Source: Ustilago trichophora (Eukaryota > Basidiomycota > Ustilaginomycetes > Ustilaginales > Ustilaginaceae). Taken from it: DNA of 64,000 nt. The first letter of the stretch is position 1, and every line of letters begins with the position of its first letter. The stretch is taken from positions 1-64,000 of the forward strand of contig OOIN01000027.1 in the NCBI GenBank assembly GCA_900323505.1, in the 5' to 3' direction. The notes beneath the pieces are model-generated. The model was not told where the DNA came from and did not search any database. It saw only the letters and a list, made by a program, of their open reading frames with translations. Shown piece by piece: positions 1-10,400 of this stretch. The position numbers were made by a program, and so were the translations under genes.

Positions 1-148
1 TAACCCTAACCCTAACCCTAACCCTAACCCTAACCCTAACCCTAACCCTAACCCTAACCCTAACCCTAACCCTAACCCTAACCCTAACCCTAACCCTAAC
101 CCTAACCCTAACCCTAACCCCTAACCCTAACCCTAACCCTAACCCTAA
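1..148. repeat. Telomere repeat array (CCCTAA)n
   Basis: About 24 tandem copies of CCCTAA read inward, so this is the left chromosome end with the C-rich strand shown. One copy has an extra C near 117-123; the rest are perfect. The last full hexamer ends at 148 and is followed at once by retrotransposon coding sequence, with no other subtelomeric spacer. The TTAGGG type is standard for basidiomycetes. Confidence 0.99.
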
Positions 149-150
149 CT

Positions 151-1077
151 CTTCTGGATCAAAGGTTCAGCCAACTGCTGACCAGACTCGACACCCTGCC
201 GCCTTCACCAGCACCGGCACCACTTCCAGCTCCTTCTGCTCCCGCCACGGCCTCCCTCCCCCTTGCCACCGACCCACCCACCGCCGTAGCCCCCTCCGCT
301 GGTGAGTCGACTCTCTCGTCCATCTCCCGCCGCTTCCCGTGGGTTCCTGCAGACGTCGTCGAGCTCGTGGCCCAGGACAGGTTGAAGCCCAAGCAACTTC
401 CAAAGCTCTGCAATCCTGCTTCTTGCATCGTGCACAACGTACCAAAGACCAAGAACCTGGTCTTCGAAGGCGGCTCGCTGGCGGTCACAGAGGAGGACGA
501 CACTCAACGTTCCTCGGCATTCCTCAAGGCCGTTCCAAACCTTACGACACTGGCACACATCTGGGCGGTCTACACGACCATTAGAGTCTACACGTCGGGC
601 AACCAGGAGCTCCTCGTCGGCCTTCAAAGGTATCTCCTACACCTCATCGAGTACGACGGCCTCTACACTTGGCCAGCGGTGGTCAACTATCACCTCACGG
701 TCTGTCGCCTTCGCTTTGGCTCCGGAATTGTGGTGGAGTGGGCCACACCCGACCAAGAGGCACACAGCTCGGTGCTCTCCCCGTTTCGTAAGGCTGTCGT
801 TACCGGCCAGCCTTCCTCGTCATCCTCCTCCTCCCAACGGCGCGATCACGGCCAAGGCTCCTCAAAGAGCCATCCCGGCCTGTCGTCATCCAAAGCAAGT
901 GCTCGCGGTCAAGGCACTCCCAACAACGACCCTTGCAGACGGTTCAATGCGTTCGTCGGTTGCACTGGCTGTCCCAGGCCTCATGCCTGTCTCAACTGTG
1001 GCGGCTCCCACCCAATCGCCACCTGCACCAACTTTAGGTCCGGCAAGCAACCTTCAGCCGTCAAGCAGGGCAACTAA
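151..1077 (+). CDS. 5'-truncated gag-like ORF of a DIRS/Ngaro-type retrotransposon
   Basis: This frame is open from inside the telomere repeats to a TAA at 1075-1077 and has no ATG in a plausible start position, so its true start has been lost to the telomere. The N-terminal part is Pro/Ala-rich. The middle (about 367-780) looks like a capsid-type alpha-helical region. The C-terminus has a basic Ser-rich stretch and then a Cys/His cluster (about 943-1035, with CLNCGGSHPIATC at its end), which suggests a nucleic-acid-binding knuckle as in YR-retrotransposon gag proteins. The RT frame follows in a different frame and the recombinase is in this same frame. Gag identity is inferred from position and the Cys/His cluster, not from a clear family match. 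Confidence 0.7.
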   Translation, partial: LLDQRFSQLLTRLDTLPPSPAPAPLPAPSAPATASLPLATDPPTAVAPSAGESTLSSISRRFPWVPADVVELVAQDRLKPKQLPKLCNPASCIVHNVPKTKNLVFEGGSLAVTEEDDTQRSSAFLKAVPNLTTLAHIWAVYTTIRVYTSGNQELLVGLQRYLLHLIEYDGLYTWPAVVNYHLTVCRLRFGSGIVVEWATPDQEAHSSVLSPFRKAVVTGQPSSSSSSSQRRDHGQGSSKSHPGLSSSKASARGQGTPNNDPCRRFNAFVGCTGCPRPHACLNCGGSHPIATCTNFRSGKQPSAVKQGN

Positions 1078-4000
1078 CGTGGTGAGTTTGCCCTCTCACT
1101 CAGGTGCCATGCTCAGCATCAGCCGCAGGCACTGCCTCAGGTCTCCGCCGCCTTCAAGTGCGCGTCACAGGTCTGCGCCACCTCCAAGTGCTGCTTCCCA
1201 GTCTTCGCCGCTGTTGAGTGCGACTTCACAGGTTGGCCCGCCTCCAAGTGCCCAGTCTTCGCCGCTGTCAAGTGCGCTCTCTCAGGTTGGCCCACCTCCA
1301 AGTGCCCTGACCTCGTCGCAGCCAAGCGCTGGTCAGCTTGCGTTACCACCACGCGTCGTTTGGTCCACGCTGCCACCAAGTGCGTTCTCACAGGTCGATC
1401 CGCCTCCAAGTGTCCAGCTCAGGCCGCTGTCGAGTCCTGCCAGTCCTTCACTGGCCATACCCTCCCTCGCTGCCATCGTCGACATGTCTCCTGACCAGGC
1501 TTCGGCGATTCTCTCTCGCATCCTCACAGGTCCATCACCACCACCCAGACCCAACACTTGGTGTGAGGAGCCCATCTTCGACGTGTCCGACACTCCAGCA
1601 ACTGTCGGCACACTCAACATCCGGTACTGGTCTCCCTTCCTCGACCTCTACCCAGACCAAGTCTTCGCTGCTCAACTGCGCGGAGCTCTCCAACACGGTG
1701 TCAAGCTCGGCTACTCTGGCCAGCTTTGCAGTGCACCAAGGTTGGAGATTAACAACTTGCCTATGGACGACGATGACGTGCAGCATCTGCGTCGTGAGAT
1801 TCAAGCTCGGGTACAAGAAGGTCGCCTTCGGCCAGTCGACAACCCTGCAGACATCAACCTTGTCTGCTCACCTGTCGGCGTAGTGCCAAAGCCTCACAGC
1901 AATAAGAGGCGCACGATCTACCACCTCTCTCACCCACGCAAGCCTGGCTCAAGGTTGCCATCTGTCAACGACGGCATTAACAAAGCCTTCGTGGCCATCC
2001 GATACGAGACTTTAGACGCTGTAATGGAATACATTCGTGAGCATCCTAGCGCAAGTCTTTGGAAGGCCGACCTCGAGGATGCCTTTCGACACGTCATCGT
2101 CGCAAGCAGTGATGCTCGCCTCATGGGCATTCACTTCGAGGGCACATACTACCAGGAATGCGCTCTTGCTTTTGGCGGCCGTTCCTCCCCCTTCCTCTTC
2201 AACCTCTTCGCCGAGTTCCTGCACTGGCTCTCTGCCTTCGCCTTGCAGGCTGTGTCACCGTCGTCGACCACGCATTCCGACGTATCACATTATCTCGACG
2301 ACTTCTTCGGCGCCTCGGATGCCACAGCCGACCCCTCCACTCCCATCCAGGTGCTCAGTTTGGCCGCTGCTGCACTCGGATTCAAGCTCAGCCAAAAGAA
2401 GACTCTCTGGAGCACCACAAAGCTTGAAGTGCTCGGCATCGAGCTCGACTCGGTCGCTCAGACTGCGTCCATCACTCTGCAGCGCCGCCAGCGCATCCTC
2501 CAGCTCTGTTCACGCATCATTGAACGAGGTCGTGCCTCCTTGCTCGAACTCCAGCAAGTCGCAGGCCACCTCCAGTTCGTCACGAGAGTGGCTCCTCATG
2601 GTCGTGCCTTCCTTCGACGACTCTACGATGCTGTCAAGGCGCATTATAAGGCACCTTTCGGCCGGCGCATCAGCAAAGCAACTCGCGCAGAGCTCCTCTG
2701 GTGGATCGACACACTCAACTCCTGGGATGGTGTCTCACTTCTCCAGCCCTCGCTGCTCGTCATTGAGCATATCTGGACGGACGCCTCCAAACGCTGCATT
2801 GGCGGACACTTGGGCTGCATGGACTCTCCCACTGCTGCCTTCTCCAAAGAGTTGTCTCGTCGCCACCGCCAAAAGGATATTCGCTTCCTCGAGGCTCTGG
2901 CAGTCCTCGAGGCTCTGCGTCTCTTCTCTCCTAGATGGCCTGGACCTCGTCGTGTTGTCATGCATGTCGACAACGAGAACGTGGAGTATGGCCTTCGCAA
3001 AGGCTCCATACGAGACCCCCAGACCCAGGTCCTATTCCGCAAGATCTTCTCACTGTGCTTGAAGCGGCACATCGACCTTGTCCCAGTCAGAGTCAGCTCT
3101 GAAGACAACATCCTCGCTGACGCTCTCTCCCGCCGCCGTTTTGCTTTTGTCCAGCAGCAGTATCCGGCAGCCTTTGCCTTACTGCACTTCAACCGCCAGA
3201 GAGCTTCACCAGAGCCTCTGGCCTCTCCTCCCCCGCCGCCAACCTCCTCTGGAACGGTCTCGCAGCCAGCACACGCGCTCGCTCCTCAGCTGTGTGCTCA
3301 GACTTCGTCTCCTTTGCCAAAACCTCCCACGGCGAGGTCAATCCCTTTCCAGCCTCGCCCACGCTGCTCATCGAGTGGGTTGCGCACCACCACACGGCTG
3401 GCAGGTCGTACAACACGCTCAAGAGCAACCTCTCGGCCCTCAAGTCGTCGCACATCGACTTGGGCCTCTCAACAGCCGCCTTTGCAGACGCAAGGCTCGA
3501 GCGTGTCGTTAGAGGTTTCAAGAGACTCGTCGGCGCTCCCCTCCCAGTCGCGAAGCTGCCCATCACCCTTCCCCTTCTGCGCAAGCTCTTGCGAGCTCTC
3601 CACACCGTCTGTCCGTTGCAGCATGACAGGCGCATGTACAGAGCTGCGTTCTGCCTCGCCTTCGCCTGCTTCCTGCGCGCAGGCGAGCTCACTTGGGAAG
3701 CGCAAGGCCCCAACGTGCTCACAGTCGCCGCCGTTGCCTTTGCGCACGATTTCTCACATGCCACCGTCACGCTGCCGGCCAGCAAGACGGATCCATTCCG
3801 GCAAGGTGCTACACTCACAGCACCTGCTGTCAAGCTCAGCACCTGCGCTGTGTTGGCTCTCCGCGTCATCTGTCACGACCGTGAGCCGCACAAGCCTCTC
3901 TTCACGCTGGAGGGCCGCCAACCCTTCACGCGTTCAGCCTTTGTCAGCACCCTCCGGAGATGCCTCGAGACCTGCCACGTCTTGCCACAGTCTTACTCAG

Positions 4001-4270
4001 GCCACTCCTTTCGCCGAGGAGCTGCTACCTGGGCTGCTTCCAACGGAGTTGACACCGACACAATTCGAGGCCTCGGTCGCTGGCGCAGCGACTGCTTTCG
4101 ACGATATGTCGACAAGTCAGCCGCTGACAGAGCTGCCACTACAAAGGCAGCTCTGTATGTCAACACCTCAGCCCCGTTACGTCTCGACACCGTCGCCTGG
4201 CGCGATTTGTGACCTCAACTGCTTCTTTCCTGGGAGTCGTCTTCCGCTGCTCTCCAGCCTCAGTTCGTGA
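716..4270 (+). CDS. Reverse transcriptase-RNase H ORF of a YR retrotransposon
   Basis: The frame opens at a non-ATG codon (TTG at 716) and overlaps gag, so expression by frameshifting, reinitiation or splicing is likely. Residues to about 240 are low-complexity Pro/Ser repeats. The RT domain follows: DLEDAFRHVIV near residue 451 (first catalytic Asp), FGGRSSPFLFN, and the YLDD active site near residue 525. RNase H follows with WTDAS near 686, a second acidic motif MHVDNENVEYG, and ILADALSR near 799. RT joined to RNase H and followed by a tyrosine recombinase instead of a DDE integrase places it in the DIRS order. No methyltransferase or LTR was seen. Beyond about 3290 the frame stays open opposite the recombinase frame but is probably not coding. 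Confidence 0.85.
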   Translation: MAPELWWSGPHPTKRHTARCSPRFVRLSLPASLPRHPPPPNGAITAKAPQRAIPACRHPKQVLAVKALPTTTLADGSMRSSVALAVPGLMPVSTVAAPTQSPPAPTLGPASNLQPSSRATNVVSLPSHSGAMLSISRRHCLRSPPPSSARHRSAPPPSAASQSSPLLSATSQVGPPPSAQSSPLSSALSQVGPPPSALTSSQPSAGQLALPPRVVWSTLPPSAFSQVDPPPSVQLRPLSSPASPSLAIPSLAAIVDMSPDQASAILSRILTGPSPPPRPNTWCEEPIFDVSDTPATVGTLNIRYWSPFLDLYPDQVFAAQLRGALQHGVKLGYSGQLCSAPRLEINNLPMDDDDVQHLRREIQARVQEGRLRPVDNPADINLVCSPVGVVPKPHSNKRRTIYHLSHPRKPGSRLPSVNDGINKAFVAIRYETLDAVMEYIREHPSASLWKADLEDAFRHVIVASSDARLMGIHFEGTYYQECALAFGGRSSPFLFNLFAEFLHWLSAFALQAVSPSSTTHSDVSHYLDDFFGASDATADPSTPIQVLSLAAAALGFKLSQKKTLWSTTKLEVLGIELDSVAQTASITLQRRQRILQLCSRIIERGRASLLELQQVAGHLQFVTRVAPHGRAFLRRLYDAVKAHYKAPFGRRISKATRAELLWWIDTLNSWDGVSLLQPSLLVIEHIWTDASKRCIGGHLGCMDSPTAAFSKELSRRHRQKDIRFLEALAVLEALRLFSPRWPGPRRVVMHVDNENVEYGLRKGSIRDPQTQVLFRKIFSLCLKRHIDLVPVRVSSEDNILADALSRRRFAFVQQQYPAAFALLHFNRQRASPEPLASPPPPPTSSGTVSQPAHALAPQLCAQTSSPLPKPPTARSIPFQPRPRCSSSGLRTTTRLAGRTTRSRATSRPSSRRTSTWASQQPPLQTQGSSVSLEVSRDSSALPSQSRSCPSPFPFCASSCELSTPSVRCSMTGACTELRSASPSPASCAQASSLGKRKAPTCSQSPPLPLRTISHMPPSRCRPARRIHSGKVLHSQHLLSSSAPALCWLSASSVTTVSRTSLSSRWRAANPSRVQPLSAPSGDASRPATSCHSLTQATPFAEELLPGLLPTELTPTQFEASVAGAATAFDDMSTSQPLTELPLQRQLCMSTPQPRYVSTPSPGAICDLNCFFPGSRLPLLSSLSS
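1199..1306 (+). repeat. 54-bp tandem duplication inside the retrotransposon
   Basis: Two 54-bp units (1199-1252 and 1253-1306) differ at only a few bases. They lie within a broader 1137-1440 tract that keeps reusing CCTCCAAGTG and CAGGT blocks. In the RT frame they encode Pro/Ser-rich repeats. This looks like slippage or unequal-exchange expansion of a linker. Confidence 0.85.
3292..4212 (+). CDS. Tyrosine recombinase of the YR retrotransposon
   Basis: This third retrotransposon frame lies +2 relative to the RT frame and in phase with gag. It starts at a GTG in the open frame, so the real initiation or frameshift point is uncertain. An SAM-like N-terminal helical segment leads to CFLRAGELTW, carrying the first catalytic Arg. 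The C-terminal block has HSFRRGAA (the HxxR motif), then GRWRSDCFRRYVD with the nucleophilic Tyr. This R-HxxR-Y arrangement defines the tyrosine-recombinase (phage-integrase-like) superfamily and would integrate a circular DNA copy without target duplication. All catalytic residues appear present, so this copy could still be functional at its 3' end although its gag is truncated. Confidence 0.85.
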   Translation: MCSDFVSFAKTSHGEVNPFPASPTLLIEWVAHHHTAGRSYNTLKSNLSALKSSHIDLGLSTAAFADARLERVVRGFKRLVGAPLPVAKLPITLPLLRKLLRALHTVCPLQHDRRMYRAAFCLAFACFLRAGELTWEAQGPNVLTVAAVAFAHDFSHATVTLPASKTDPFRQGATLTAPAVKLSTCAVLALRVICHDREPHKPLFTLEGRQPFTRSAFVSTLRRCLETCHVLPQSYSGHSFRRGAATWAASNGVDTDTIRGLGRWRSDCFRRYVDKSAADRAATTKAALYVNTSAPLRLDTVAWRDL

Positions 4271-5310
4271 CCGTCACACCATGCGGTACGCCACTCACAC
4301 ACCATGTGGCCACGGCTGGGAGCTCGCAAGCGACTCCCTAGAGTTAGGCAATATTATTCTTCGTTTTATCCTCGCGTTATGGTTTCCTCTTCACATCGAG
4401 AAAGCAGTGGTCATCTCGTAACCTGTGAACATTGATGAGCAGCTGAATGACTGCGTGCGTGCGAGTGCTGATAGTGCATGTGCGCGATCTGAGCTTCCGA
4501 GATCCGAAAAACGCACAAGAAGCAAAGCTGGGCCTGCCAAAGAAAATTTAAACACAGCGTTGGGCTTTGGCTCCAAACGCTTTTCCTTTGGGCGAAAGCT
4601 CAATGTTGCCAGCTGTAGGAGACGCAAGACAAAGCAAAACCACGAGAAGCTGTTTCTCAGTCGTCTTGTCTCAGTATTGAAGCAACAAATTTCAGCCAGG
4701 TGTCAATGTTGCCGATGGAGGAGTTGCGCGTGAAAATTCCACAACTTTGTAACACGACAAAGTGTGCTATGTCCTCAGTCGAGCGTCCTCTTGTCTGAGC
4801 CTAGGTGATAGTTGCGTTGAGTAGGGCGAATGTCTTCATTGAGAATGCCGTAGGCCGCTACAGTGCCATGACATACTGTATTCCGAGATTAGCACGCCGA
4901 ACATCTTCGCTCGTTTGCCTCAGTCAGCTTAGATTGGATGCCACCCAAGCTCCGTGAAGCACCGTACTCGAGCTTGGTTACCACCAGTCTCCAACTGTGC
5001 TCGAGCTTGGTTACCACCAGTCTCCACACAGTTGTAGTGCACATGGACACTACTGTACAGTATCTGGGAAATCAAATCCCATGCAAGCATCCTGGTCAAA
5101 CGTCTGCCAACATTTGCGACACAACTGTTTCGAGAGTGAGGAGAGCGTTGTGCGCACGACAAAAACGCACTGCGTTGCTCCACCGGTCCGCTCAAAATGA
5201 GCCGGTGCACATGTTTGTCTTAAACGACATAAATCTGACCTGCGTGATCCCCTTCACAACTTCGTTTATCAAACTCTTCTCTCGCCATTCCTCCTCCGCT
5301 GAAGCTCACC
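4271..5310. other. Intergenic, no gene seen
   Basis: No coding signal stands out between the retrotransposon and the next gene. The first part should contain the element's 3' terminal repeat, but no inverted or split terminal repeat could be identified by eye. A TACTGTACAGTA palindrome sits at 5051-5062 and a short tandem duplication at 4967-5026. The last 100 bp, rich in C and T, are the likely promoter of the downstream oxidoreductase. Confidence 0.6.
4967..5026 (+). repeat. 33-bp tandem duplication
   Basis: The block starting CTCGAGCTTGGTTACCACC at 4967 recurs at 5000 with a 33-bp period. 27 of 27 bases match before divergence. No coding role is evident. Confidence 0.85.
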
Positions 5311-6588
5311 ATGTCAAACAGATATGATTTGGTCATTTTTGGAGCTACAGGCTTCACGGGAAAGCTTGTCTGCAAATACCTTCTCGATCATCCCGAGGCT
5401 CCTAGCTGGGCCATTGCAGGTCGTTCTGAAGCTCGACTGCACGAGACTCAAACGGAGCTTTCGCTTCCAAGCAGCGTCGCTCATATTGTTGCCGACACAT
5501 CGGATCGTTCTTCCCTCGTTCGAATGGCGGCCAGCGCTAGAGTGGTCCTCAATCTCGTGGGGCCGTACCGGCCCTTCAACGCGATTGACGTAGTTTCTGC
5601 ATGCATGCAAGCTGGAAGCCACTACGTCGATCTTTCAGGCGAAACCGGATCCAACGCCGACATCATCGATTCGTTCCATCGAAAAGCTCTCGAAAAGAAA
5701 TTAATCGTCGCGAGCAGTGTTGGTTTCGATTCGCTGCCTTTCGATCTAACCACTTTCCTCGCAGTGCAAAAGGTCAAACAGCTCCAAGTCGACCCAAACG
5801 TACAAGTGGATCTAGCGGAATGCGCTTTCTATCTTCCTTACGATCCTGCCTCGGGCCTCCCTATCTCTGCCGGAACTCTGGCGAGTGCCATCTCGTTGTC
5901 GAGTGAGAAACAACAGTTGTCGACTGCTCGAGGAGACTGGCTTTCTCCCATCTCGATTCCCGACCCTCTCACCTTCAAGGCCGTTCATTGGTTCCCTCAG
6001 TGTCAGAAATGGGGAGCACACGCGCCATTCTCAATCCACAACATCCGGCTGGTCAACCGTACCTGGGGCCTGCTACAGCAGACCCGATCCCCTCAAGCAT
6101 ATGGTAGCAGTTTCTCCTACAAGGAAGGATGGATCGTTCCGAACAAATTCATCGGCATCCTGATCGCGTACATTGGAAGCTTCACAGTCTGGCTACTGAT
6201 GAATGTCCAAATCGCTCGAGCCATGGCCAAGAGAATCATTCCTGCCAACTCGGGTCCGAACGAACGCGGTTTGACCCATTCCCAGCTGAGGGTGGAAACG
6301 TTGGCAACCGGTAAAGACGGTACAAGGGCCATTTGTACCATGACTGCGAATGGCAATCCGTTTTATACGTTGACTGCGAGGATGATCGTCGAAGCCGCAC
6401 TCACAATTGCAGAAATACACCATGCCCCGGGCGGCGAGAGCACCGCAAGCGAGCCCGAGTTTCGAGGAGGCGTATTGACACCTGCATTGATTGGAGCACA
6501 AAGACTAGCGGAGAGACTCGTCAAGTTCGGTCGATTCGATATCAAAGTGGAAAGGTTCCCATCGAAAGGATCGGTCACAAAGGGGTAG
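5311..6588 (+). CDS. Saccharopine dehydrogenase-like oxidoreductase (SCCPDH family)
   Basis: Single-exon gene of 425 residues starting at a good ATG. The N-terminus has a Rossmann nucleotide-binding motif, GATGFTGKLV (residues 9-18), then AGRSEARL and the conserved NLVGPYRPFN and HYVDLSGETG blocks. These are typical of the saccharopine-dehydrogenase-like (SCCPDH / trans-acting enoyl reductase) family, usually 410-450 residues. A hydrophobic segment near residues 285-305 (IGILIAYIGSFTVWLLM) suggests a membrane anchor. True lysine-pathway saccharopine dehydrogenases differ; this group acts on unknown, often lipid-linked substrates. It stands alone, and nothing nearby suggests a pathway partner. 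Confidence 0.85.
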   Translation: MSNRYDLVIFGATGFTGKLVCKYLLDHPEAPSWAIAGRSEARLHETQTELSLPSSVAHIVADTSDRSSLVRMAASARVVLNLVGPYRPFNAIDVVSACMQAGSHYVDLSGETGSNADIIDSFHRKALEKKLIVASSVGFDSLPFDLTTFLAVQKVKQLQVDPNVQVDLAECAFYLPYDPASGLPISAGTLASAISLSSEKQQLSTARGDWLSPISIPDPLTFKAVHWFPQCQKWGAHAPFSIHNIRLVNRTWGLLQQTRSPQAYGSSFSYKEGWIVPNKFIGILIAYIGSFTVWLLMNVQIARAMAKRIIPANSGPNERGLTHSQLRVETLATGKDGTRAICTMTANGNPFYTLTARMIVEAALTIAEIHHAPGGESTASEPEFRGGVLTPALIGAQRLAERLVKFGRFDIKVERFPSKGSVTKG

Positions 6589-7492
6589 ATGCGAGCGAGA
6601 CAACTAAGCCGAGTATCTGGTAGCCGAGCTTTTTTCAACTACGACAGGCTACACTCAAATCGACCCTGCATCGAATCAGCAGCAACTGGCGGGCGGAGCG
6701 TGCATGCAGTGTACTGTAGCACTGTACCTACAGTCCATGCAATAATCGCAGCTGCCCGACGTCTTGGCTGTTATACGGCAAATGTTTTGCTGCTGTTTGA
6801 AAATCGCAGGGCATGCCTTCTTCAACGGGCAGTCTGGCATTGGCTCTCTGGCCTCTTGATCGTTCCACTTTTTTCAATAAACTCTTCTGCCTAAGACTAG
6901 CAAAGCTCGCTGAGACTGGTGGGCTGGCTTCCAGGCTGCTGAAGTGATTCACTGCCTGTACTCCCATCCGCTGCCTGTGGCAACACAATTTGTAAGACAA
7001 GCCAAGTAACTGCAGCAACAAAAAAAAAGACAATACATCAGTCCACTTGCCTTTGGTCTGCCACCAACAGATACGAGTCAAGCTGTTCAAGACGGTGATG
7101 CAACGTCAAAGCCGTAGCCGCTGCAGGAATCGGGCAATTTTCTGGAACTCGGAACTCGGGATTCGGAGAGACGCTGTGTTGAGCCGTCCCATCTTTCGCT
7201 GAGTCGGTGCACGTGCGCTCAATGCTCTCTCTTTCTCTCCACCACCACCACAGCCACCATCATCATCATCATCATAGCCCCATCAACCGAGTCATCCTCC
7301 CATGCTGTGTTACGCCCAGTGCATTGGATCCAATACGACATTTCGGTCATTGCATTGGGACTTGTAACTGACGCACTGAATGGCTGAGTCTCATCTTGGG
7401 TTCACGCGCATACACTTGCGCGTGCACCTCTCTCTCTCTCTCTCTCTCTTTCTGCTCTCGACTCGCTGCTTTGGCTATTGTTTCTCTCCATC
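6589..7492. other. Intergenic with microsatellites
   Basis: No gene is visible. It holds (CCA)n/(CAT)n repeats at 7239-7275 and a 22-bp (CT)n tract at 7428-7449. The CT tract lies about 45 bp before the next start codon, a pyrimidine-rich leader common in fungal promoters. Confidence 0.6.
7428..7449 (+). repeat. (CT)n microsatellite in promoter/leader
   Basis: Eleven CT dinucleotides run uninterrupted just upstream of the NTPase start codon. Such pyrimidine tracts often sit near transcription starts in fungi. Confidence 0.85.
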
Positions 7493-10400
7493 ATGTCGTT
7501 GTCACTTCACGCTTTCGACGCATCCACCACCCGTCAACAGCGTTGGGATAGCATCCTCTTGGCTCCGCAAGATCCACAAGCCACGCACGCGACCTTGTCC
7601 GCCGAGCTTCACAGTCAGGCTTCCGCCTATCTCCACGATCGCCTCACCTCGCGCTTTCAGCCCTCGGACTTGCCCCTACCGCAGCTTCGCGACCTTCTCG
7701 ACGACATTCTAGATCGTTCCCCTCCCAACGCCAACACCAACAACGACGTGCAAGCGCCAACCGACGGCGCCAGAGATGCGTTGCAACCACCTCGTACGCC
7801 GACCTCGAATCCGCGCGCGCGCCTCAAAACTGTTCAAGCTCATAGGAATACACCGCGTACCCAACGTGCAAACCAGTGTCTCGAAGCCTTTTCAAGACTA
7901 GAAGCATGGGGAGTATTGGTACGTATCCACTGCTCCATCATGACCGCCAAAGCCGGACCTTTCAGGCAGAGTCTTTTCCGAGGTGCTACGGCCCATCTTG
8001 TAGCGTTATTGCTGGACGGAAAAACGGAGCTGATTCAGGTTGTGCCGGAGCTGAGGAATCCCTTGAGCGATCAGCTTTCGCTCTCCTCGATTCTCACCGA
8101 AGCGTATTCGCAACTCGCCTCGAGGTTCCAGCAATCCGACATGTCCGCCTTGCCTGACCGCCAAGTCGCTTATCTTCTCGTTCACCTCGCCCAGTCCTCT
8201 ACCCGCGTCTCAGGCGACGTCGGTGTCTTGTCGGCCAACCGTCATTTCAGGACGCAGTTCGGTCGTCGATATCGAGGCGATGCCCCGCTTCGCTTCCTCC
8301 GCTTTGTCACGCAGCTCAACAGCCAGCCGGATCCGATCGATGCCAGCGAGCCCCTTTCCTACTTTCGAGGCACTCCCATCGTTCAATCCAGCGGCACCGG
8401 CAAATCGCGCATGGTCATCGAGCTCAGCTCCCTCACGCCGCTCCTCTACGTCTGCTTTCGTAAGCGCAAAGCCGAGGGCAACGCCAAGGCTGGCTACCCT
8501 CTGCCTGACGAAGGTGTACGCAAGTACTTTGAAGATGCCCAAGAGAGCCATCCAAACTTCTGCGACCTTCAAGTCGCCTGCTTCCTCTCGGCTTGGTTTA
8601 CCACATTGGCCAAGACCCTCGGCGACCTGTCCAAGCTTCCCGACAAAGCTTCCTACCTCTTGCAACTCAACCGTCTCAACCAGGACAACCCTGGTCACAT
8701 CGCTTTCTTTCAAGCGGTCTCGGAGCAGGCCAAACAACTCATTGACAAATCCGAGAAACAGTACCACATTCAACCCACCACCGACTGCAACGAAAGCAGA
8801 CCCCATTCCTTGAAGGCCTCCATCGATCCCAACCATGTGTTTCTCGGCGTACTTTGCCAGCCCATCCTAGCTCTGAATCACGAGCTCGCCCTTGTCTCGC
8901 AGTATCTGCACAAGGCGATTCATCACGCCACCAGTGCGCCGGTGCCTCCGGTGCTGGTAGCTTTCGACGAGTGCGTCGAGATCAATGTTTCCAACTCACC
9001 AAAGGGCAACAATCAGCTCAACAGTCTCCTCCGCGCCTGGAACTACATACGACAGCTTGAGGACCAGTGCGCCACTTCGCAGCGCTTCTGGCTCGTCCTG
9101 CTCAGCACCAGCAGCAGCGCCGCTGCCTTGGTCGAACATGTCAGCGTCCAGAGCTCGAATCGGCGCCAGAGTTCAGCCGCTTTGCCCACCTTTGTCGGCG
9201 TCGGCTTTGATGTGCTTGCAGAGGAACGTCCCAGTCTCACTTGCGCCGCCGACGCTTGCCACTTTGACCAAATCATCACCTATGGCCGACCGCTCTGGGC
9301 GTCGCTCGACCCCGACGACTTTTGGACCACCGCTACCCTCAAGCTGCAAGGCACCCCCAAATTTGACCCGCTCCAGCCTGCACAGTGCTTCAGCGTGTTG
9401 GCATCGCGCCTGGCCCTCTGCTTGGTCCCCGCCCATTGGGGCGACTTGCCGTTCATGGGCGAGCAAAAAGCCTTTGTCGACCAGACCGTCGACCGACACA
9501 TGCGCATCGTCACCCGCGTCACCGATACTGCCGGCATGCACGTCGATTCTCCCTCAGAGCCTGTGCTCGCCGTAGCTGCATCGCTCCTCATGTTGCCTCG
9601 GGCCAAGGATGCGCCAGAGCTTAGGACCATTGCCACCAACCGCTATGGCCTCATTCTTGAAAGTTTTCGCACCCGCTGCCTCTTGTCCCAACACATCCCA
9701 ATCTTCAAGGGTACCGACGGAGAGCTCGCTGCGCGCATCGCCATGACAACCGCCTGGGATGCAGTCAAGGAGAAAGCGCTCCGGAATGGAGCGTCTCGTG
9801 GTCTTGACTCGACCGTCAGGACGCTCGGTGAGCCTGTACTCCTCTACGACGTTGTCCAAGGCCTTGCCCACTTGGATTTTGGCCACGCGTCCATCGTGCA
9901 GAACCGAATCGAATCCATACAAGCCGTTGTCTCGGCCCTCAACCCAACTGACAAGGTGCAGGCTTGGACGCATTTCACCCACTTTGACGTGATTCCCTAT
10001 CCATTTTCCGAAATCACTCCCGAATACCTCTGGTACTGCTGGAAGCGCGGAGTGGCGCTTCAGATGGCCCATAAGCAACATGGGATCGACGGCATCATTC
10101 CCGTCTTTGTCGGCGATCTCGACGCGCCGTTTGTGGCGACCGCCACCGGCGACGGCTCGGCCGCTCCCGACGTGGCGCATGGCGCGCGCCGCATGACATT
10201 TGTCGCATGGGAGGCCAAGAATCGCAAAGATGCCCAGACGAGCGTGCGAACGCGGCCCGATCAGACTGGAGAGGCAAATTTCAAACCAAAGCTGGCAGGA
10301 CCGCGGCTCAGACGGCCCACTACCTTGGTCACTGCTGCTGCTGCTGGTGCAGATGGCCGGGACGGAGGCATCGCGGCACCATTGACCGAACGTGCTCTGC

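Noticed and set aside
5311..6588. Lysine-pathway saccharopine dehydrogenase
   Set aside because: Sequence fits the SCCPDH-like group with a membrane segment, not the biosynthetic enzyme.
7239..7275. CCA/CAT run as a coding His-rich stretch
   Set aside because: Lies upstream of the ATG with stops nearby; a simple microsatellite.
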